Assembly (NCBI GenBank): GCA_016215085.1
Contig: JACRMD010000032.1
Span: forward strand, 1,363-20,522
Direction: 5' to 3'
Length of the DNA stretch: 19,160 bases
Source: Solirubrobacterales bacterium
GTDB taxonomy: Bacteria > Actinomycetota > Thermoleophilia > Solirubrobacterales > Solirubrobacteraceae
Part shown: one piece after another, positions 15,500-19,160 of the stretch
How positions within the stretch are numbered: the stretch's first letter is position 1
Layout: every line of letters starts with the position of its first letter
Translations under genes and position numbers: made by a program
Notes under the pieces: model-generated
What the model was told of the DNA's origin: nothing
Databases searched by the model: none
What the model saw: only the letters and a program-made list of their open reading frames with translations

Positions 15500-16513
15500 C
15501 GCACGCCCGCCGAGCTCGGCCTCACGATGCCCCCGGAGTGGGCGCCCCACGAGCGGACGCTCATGGGCTGGCCGTGCCGGCGCGAGCTGTGGGGCGGGCA
15601 GCTCGAGGCGGCCAAGCGCGAGTCGGCGGCCGCGGCCAACGCGGTCGCGGCGTTCGAGCCGGTCACGATGGTCGCCGCCTCGCCCGCCGACGCGGCCGAG
15701 GCCCGGGCCGCGGTGGCCGCCGCGGTCGAGGTCGTCGAGCTGCCGATCGACGACTCGTGGCTGCGCGACAGCGGGCCGATCTTCGTCGTCGACGACGTCG
15801 CGCGGCCGACCCGGCGCGAGGCGGTGCACTTCGGCTTCAACGCCTGGGGCGAGAAGTTCACGCCCTACGACAAGGACGAGGCGATCGGCGCCCTGCTGGC
15901 CTGGCGCATGGGCGACCAGGTGCACAAGGCGCCGCTCGTGCTCGAGGGCGGCTCGATCGCCGTGGACGGCGCCGGCACGCTGCTGACGACCGAGCAGTGC
16001 CTGCTGCACCCCAACCGCAACCCGTCGCTGGCGCGCGGGCGCATCGAGGCGCACCTCGAGGCCTTCCTCGGCGTCGAGCGCGTCGTGTGGCTGAACCGGG
16101 GCCTCGTCGAGGACCGCGACACCGACGGGCACGTCGACCTCATCGCCGCGTTCACCGGCCCGGGCGCGATCCTCCTGCAGAGCGCGGAGCCCGGCAGCCC
16201 CAACCACGAGCTGCTGGCCGAGAACCGCGAGCGCGCGCTGGCCGCGGGGCTCGAGGTGACCGACTTCCCGTGCCTGGCCTACGCGGAGGTCGAGGGCGAG
16301 CAGGTCGTCATGTCCTACATGAACTCCTACCTCGGCGACCGCTTCGTCGTGGTGCCCACGGCGGGGCAGCCGGACCTCGACGCGGAGGCGCTGGCCCGCC
16401 TGGGCGACGCGTACCCCGGCAAGGAGGTCGTCGGCGTCCCCGGCGTCGTGCACGCCTTCGGCGGCGGCGGGCCCCACTGCATCACGCAGCAGGTGCCCGC
16501 CGTGGCGCGGTGA
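15497..16513 (+). CDS. aguA: Agmatine deiminase
   Basis: A 338-residue cytosolic enzyme of the PAD_porph/agmatine deiminase family, converting agmatine to N-carbamoylputrescine and ammonia. The N-terminus MPPEWAPHERTLMGWP is a family hallmark. Further motifs are DDSWLRDSGPI (85-95, substrate-binding Asp), VLEGGSI, GHVDL (H212, D214) and the catalytic Cys C328 in GGGGPHCITQQ. Length is near the usual 340-370. The ATG at 15497 lies in the inverted repeat shared with the UreAB-like start. The usual next step, N-carbamoylputrescine amidase (aguB), is not in the window; a urease-like pair is divergent instead. The stop is 1 base from that of the convergent secreted-protein gene. Peptidyl-arginine deiminase activity is unlikely for a short protein without a signal peptide. 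Confidence 0.92.
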   Translation: MRTPAELGLTMPPEWAPHERTLMGWPCRRELWGGQLEAAKRESAAAANAVAAFEPVTMVAASPADAAEARAAVAAAVEVVELPIDDSWLRDSGPIFVVDDVARPTRREAVHFGFNAWGEKFTPYDKDEAIGALLAWRMGDQVHKAPLVLEGGSIAVDGAGTLLTTEQCLLHPNRNPSLARGRIEAHLEAFLGVERVVWLNRGLVEDRDTDGHVDLIAAFTGPGAILLQSAEPGSPNHELLAENRERALAAGLEVTDFPCLAYAEVEGEQVVMSYMNSYLGDRFVVVPTAGQPDLDAEALARLGDAYPGKEVVGVPGVVHAFGGGGPHCITQQVPAVAR

Positions 16514-16514
16514 G

Positions 16515-17126
16515 CTAGTAGCCCAGCGTCTTGTGCGAGACCCGCTCGCAGTGGCGGATCCTGTAGTGCTTGTGCGCGCGCCGGCTGACGTACAGGACGT
16601 CGCGGCCGCCGCCGCAGTCGATGAGGCCGCGGCCCCAGTGGGCCTTGATCCAGTCGTTGCCGCCGCGGGCGCGGATGGTGTTGCGCCCGTGGCTGGCGTA
16701 GATCACGTCGCGGCCGTTGCCTCCGGTGATGCGGTCCCACTGCGAGCGCGGCTGGCCGGAGGGCTTGTAGTCGCCCCAGATGACGTCGCCCCAGGGGCCG
16801 GCGACGATGCGGTCGCTGCCATGGCCCCCGAGCAACTCGTTGTGGCCGGCGCGGCCGCTGACGACGTGCAGGCCCCCGCCGCGGTGGACGAAGCGGCGCT
16901 GGCACCTGCCGCGCTTGTGGACGCCGTCGCAGGAGTAGCGGCGGTCCTGGCCGCCGAAGGGGTCCTGGCCCGGGACGGCGACGAGCGGCCGCGAGGCGTC
17001 GTGCTTGTTCATCAACAGGACCCCGGTGATCGGGGGCCAGTGGGCATGGCTGGTCTTGGCCGCGGCTGACGGGGCCGGAACGAGGGCAGCGGTCAGCAAC
17101 AGCGCGTTTCTGGCGGATCGGCGCAT
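16515..17126 (-). CDS. Secreted glycine-repeat (RTX-like) calcium-binding protein
   Basis: A 203-residue protein with a Sec signal (MRRSARNALLLTAALVPAPS, AAAK). The mature part has imperfect hemolysin-type nonapeptide repeats of form GGxGxDxIx: GGHGSDRIVAGPWGDVIWGD, GGNGRDVIYASHGRN, RARGGNDWIKA and DCGGGRDVLYV. Such repeats form a beta-roll that binds calcium outside the cell. The C-terminus (RIRHCERVSHKTLGY) has a Cys-Glu-Arg-Val close, with a partner Cys in LIDCGGG, perhaps forming a disulfide; I recall this ending in Thermoleophilia repeat proteins. There are no enzyme motifs, so role is unknown (surface or matrix protein is a guess). It starts 13 bases after the ATP-grasp stop and is probably co-transcribed with it. 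Confidence 0.78.
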   Translation of the reverse strand: MRRSARNALLLTAALVPAPSAAAKTSHAHWPPITGVLLMNKHDASRPLVAVPGQDPFGGQDRRYSCDGVHKRGRCQRRFVHRGGGLHVVSGRAGHNELLGGHGSDRIVAGPWGDVIWGDYKPSGQPRSQWDRITGGNGRDVIYASHGRNTIRARGGNDWIKAHWGRGLIDCGGGRDVLYVSRRAHKHYRIRHCERVSHKTLGY

Positions 17127-17139
17127 GAAGCGGGCGAGG

Positions 17140-18312
17140 CTAGCCAGCTTCCCGGCGCGTCGAAGGTCGCCCTTCTGACGCGTCGGCGTCGCGCGTCGCA
17201 GCTGCTCGTGCGCGCTGCAGCGTGCCGCGCAGGAATGGCCAGGGATCGTCGAGCGACACCACCGACTTGGCCTCGCAGGCGGCGAACCAGCGCAGCCACC
17301 GGCGCAGCGGGATGCCGGCCTCGCGGGCGGCCCGGGCGTCGTGGCGGTGGTAGGCCCAGCGGACCCCGGGCGTCGCGGCTCGGGGCGCGGGCCGGGGCTC
17401 GCCGGTGAGGTCGCGGAAGACGAGGTCGGGCAGGTTGACGCCCGCCCGCGCCCCCGGGTGGTGCCAGAGGTTGAAGCGCGGGTTGACCTCCAGCAGCCAC
17501 AGGCGGCCGCCGGGGTCGCGCTTGAAGTCGAGTTTGGCGACGCCGCGCAGCCCCATGCGCTCGACGAGCTCGCGGCCGAGGCGCAGCACGTCGGGCTCGG
17601 CGGTGATCTCCAGCGCCGTGCTGAACCCGTGCTCGGCGGGCTGCGTGCGGATCTTGCGCCCGGCGAACTCGCCGGCGACCGCGCCGCTGGAGTCGACGTA
17701 CGCGTGGTAGCTCTCGACGCGCCGCTCGCCGCCGGGGACCAGCGCCTGCACGAGCAGCTCGTCGTCGCCGTCGCCGAGGCGGCCCCACAACCGCCGCAGC
17801 TCGGCCGGCGAGTCGGCGCGCACCGCCTTCGCCGTGCCGGCCACCGGGCGCCAGGTCCGGTTCTGGCGGGTGAGCGGCTTGACCACGACGGGGTACGGCA
17901 CGCCGAGCCCGGCCGCGGGGTCCTCGGTGGCGGCGGCGACGCGCCGGCTCGGCGGGACCGGCAGCGGCAGGCGCTCGGCCAGGTCCCGGAAGCGGTCCTT
18001 GTCGACGAGGTCCTCGACGAGCTCGGAGCCGGCGACCACGAACCGGAAGGCGCCGCCGAGCCGGTCGCGGTGGCGCGAGACGAGCAGCAGGTCCCAGTCG
18101 CCCTCGTAGACGAGGGCGGGCGGGGCCGGGTGCCCGGCGGCGAAGGACAGCAGCGCGTCCAGCAGCCGGTCAGGCTCCCGCCACGGATCGGCCCAGGGCA
18201 CGGTCGCGACCGTGAAGCGGGAGTACCGTGCGACGTCATGGGAGGGAGCGGCGACGGCGCACCGGCGGCCGGCCAGCCCCAGCGGGCGGACGAGGTCCAT
18301 GCTCCCGATCAC
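17140..18312 (-). CDS. ATP-grasp ligase (carboxylate-amine ligase-like)
   Basis: A protein of about 390 residues resembling predicted ATP-grasp carboligases. It opens VIGSMDLVRPLGLAGRRCAV, a pre-ATP-grasp Rossmann-like start. VDKDRFRDLAERLPLPVPPS marks the entry to the ATP-grasp domain. VPYPVVVKPLTRQNRTW contains the ATP-binding Lys, GEFAGRKIRTQPAEHG the mid-domain strand, and LDFKRDPGGRLWLLEVNPRF the Mg-binding Glu/Asn pair. Such enzymes join a carboxylate to an amine, thiol or similar group through an acyl-phosphate; this substrate cannot be told. The start is uncertain: GTG 18312 is chosen because it precedes the first strand. ATG 18300 would cut that strand, and a CTG four codons downstream of AGGGAG is possible. 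It is divergent from an aminotransferase and upstream of a secreted repeat protein, which hints at surface or small-molecule biosynthesis. Confidence 0.78.
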   Translation of the reverse strand: MIGSMDLVRPLGLAGRRCAVAAPSHDVARYSRFTVATVPWADPWREPDRLLDALLSFAAGHPAPPALVYEGDWDLLLVSRHRDRLGGAFRFVVAGSELVEDLVDKDRFRDLAERLPLPVPPSRRVAAATEDPAAGLGVPYPVVVKPLTRQNRTWRPVAGTAKAVRADSPAELRRLWGRLGDGDDELLVQALVPGGERRVESYHAYVDSSGAVAGEFAGRKIRTQPAEHGFSTALEITAEPDVLRLGRELVERMGLRGVAKLDFKRDPGGRLWLLEVNPRFNLWHHPGARAGVNLPDLVFRDLTGEPRPAPRAATPGVRWAYHRHDARAAREAGIPLRRWLRWFAACEAKSVVSLDDPWPFLRGTLQRARAAATRDADASEGRPSTRREAG

Positions 18313-18366
18313 GCAGGCCAGCGGCCCGGCTCCCTGGCGACGCCTCCCGAGCACCCTGCGGCCAGC

Positions 18367-19160
18367 ATGGCCGCTGGCCCGCCCGACGGCAAGGCGGTCG
18401 GGCAGGCGGCGCCGCGCCTCGCGCTCTGGGCCGGCCTCTCCCCCGCGGTCCACCTCCGGCGGCCCGACCGCGAGCTGCCGTTCCCGTTCGGCGCCCCCGG
18501 CACGACCCTCGTCGCGCGCGGCCGCCAGGCGCTCTGGCTCGGGGTGGCCGCGCTGGGCCTGCGGCCGGGCGACGAGGTGCTCGCGCCCGCGTACTGCTGC
18601 GGCGCGGAGGTCGAGGCGCTCGCGCGGCGCGGGCTGGCGTGCCGCTTCCACGACGCGACGCCGACGCTGGCGCCCGACCCCGCCGAGCTCGACGCGCTGT
18701 GTGGCCCGCGGACCCGCGCGCTGCTGCTCATCCACTACCTCGGCTTCCCGCAGGACGCCGCCGCGTGGCGCGCGTGGTGCGACGACCGCGACCTGCTGCT
18801 GATCGAGGACTGCGCGCACGCGTGGCCGGCGTCGGCCGGTGGGCGGCCGCTCGGGTCCTTCGGGGACCTCGCGATCTTCAGCCTGCACAAGCCGATCCCG
18901 CTGGCCGCGGGAGGGGCGCTGCACGTGCGGGCGAAGGCCGCGGCGCCGCCGGAGCGCGAGGACGGCGTCGCCGCCGGCGCGGTGCTGCGCCGCCACGCCG
19001 TGTGGGCGGCGGGGCGGTCGCGCGCGGCGGGGGCGCTGGTCGAGGCCGCGCGGCGGCGGCGCCCGTACGCCGGCGACGCCGGCCTCGGCGACCCGGACGC
19101 GCCGGTGCCCGCGTCGACGCGGTACCTGCTGGCGCGCCTCGCGCCCGAGGCGGCGGCCGC
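18367..19160 (+). CDS. DegT/DnrJ/EryC1/StrS-family aminotransferase, N-terminal part (runs off the window)
   Basis: An open frame from ATG 18367 to the right edge (264 codons, no stop), so the C-terminus is missing. It is a PLP-dependent fold-type I aminotransferase of the sugar-aminotransferase type. LVARGRQALWLGVAALGLRPGDEVLAPAYCC is the cofactor-phosphate region, LLLIHYLGFPQ the central strand, LLIEDCAHAW the Asp that pairs with the PLP ring nitrogen, and FSLHKPIPLAAGGALHV holds the Schiff-base Lys K175. Usual products are amino sugars for surface polysaccharides or natural products. An in-frame ATG at 18238 exists, but the extra segment is low-complexity and overlaps the divergent ligase, so I rejected it. 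The two divergent starts are about 54 bases apart. Confidence 0.85.
   Translation, partial: MAAGPPDGKAVGQAAPRLALWAGLSPAVHLRRPDRELPFPFGAPGTTLVARGRQALWLGVAALGLRPGDEVLAPAYCCGAEVEALARRGLACRFHDATPTLAPDPAELDALCGPRTRALLLIHYLGFPQDAAAWRAWCDDRDLLLIEDCAHAWPASAGGRPLGSFGDLAIFSLHKPIPLAAGGALHVRAKAAAPPEREDGVAAGAVLRRHAVWAAGRSRAAGALVEAARRRRPYAGDAGLGDPDAPVPASTRYLLARLAPEAAA

Noticed and set aside
16515..18239. A single 574-codon leftward gene joining the repeat protein to upstream sequence
   Set aside because: The part before 17126 is a Ser/Arg/Pro-rich shadow of the ATP-grasp gene in another frame; the repeat protein has its own signal peptide.
18238..18366. Upstream ATG 18238 as start of the aminotransferase
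   Set aside because: The added 43 residues are Gly/Pro/Ala low-complexity, match no family N-terminus and would overlap the divergent ligase gene by about 75 bases.

Overview
The window is very GC-rich bacterial DNA. Genes are tightly packed, often overlapping by 4 bases, with frequent GTG starts and one TTG start. Gene content and protein style suggest a high-GC actinomycete, most likely class Thermoleophilia (Solirubrobacterales-like); this is inference, since no marker gene is present. The pointers are recurring secreted protein types, Arg/Ala/Gly-rich linkers and a glycine-repeat protein with a Cys-Glu-Arg-Val tail.

Region 1 (1-8543, + strand) is one long polycistronic block. The tail of a thymidine phosphorylase-like gene overlaps an adenosine deaminase-family gene. 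These are followed by a complete BMP-family nucleoside ABC importer: lipoprotein, double ATPase and two permeases. Three tightly coupled genes come next: a divergent succinyl-CoA-synthetase-like beta/alpha pair and an 80-residue FixX-like single-cluster ferredoxin. The first part imports and breaks down nucleosides. The second looks like an ADP-forming CoA ligase tied to ferredoxin-dependent 2-oxoacid metabolism, but it is not a standard SucCD. The importer ATPase seems to have lost about 45-50 residues from its first nucleotide-binding domain.

Region 2 (8544-13152) is mixed. It holds an Fpg/Nei-type DNA glycosylase, a convergent peptidoglycan amidase, a secreted protein of unknown function, a membrane HD-GYP phosphodiesterase with a disrupted C-terminus, a divergent secreted protein and a methyltransferase remnant.

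Region 3 (13156-16513) is the most interesting part. A fused UreA-UreB-like gene and a divergent UreC-like gene read leftward, and an agmatine deiminase reads rightward from the same 66-bp gap. The UreC-like protein keeps all six nickel-ligand residues at urease spacing but lacks the flap cysteine and other substrate-pocket motifs. No nickel-maturation gene (ureD/E/F/G) and no N-carbamoylputrescine amidase are in the window. A perfect 14-bp inverted repeat covers both start codons, so the two divergent messages have identical sequence just before and including AUG. I propose that the urease-like complex acts on the ureido product of the deiminase (N-carbamoylputrescine) or on a related ureido compound, rather than on free urea.

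Region 4 (16515-19160) has a secreted glycine-repeat protein downstream of an ATP-grasp ligase, with a divergent DegT/DnrJ/EryC1/StrS aminotransferase that runs off the right edge. No tRNA, rRNA, CRISPR array, IS element or prophage gene was seen.
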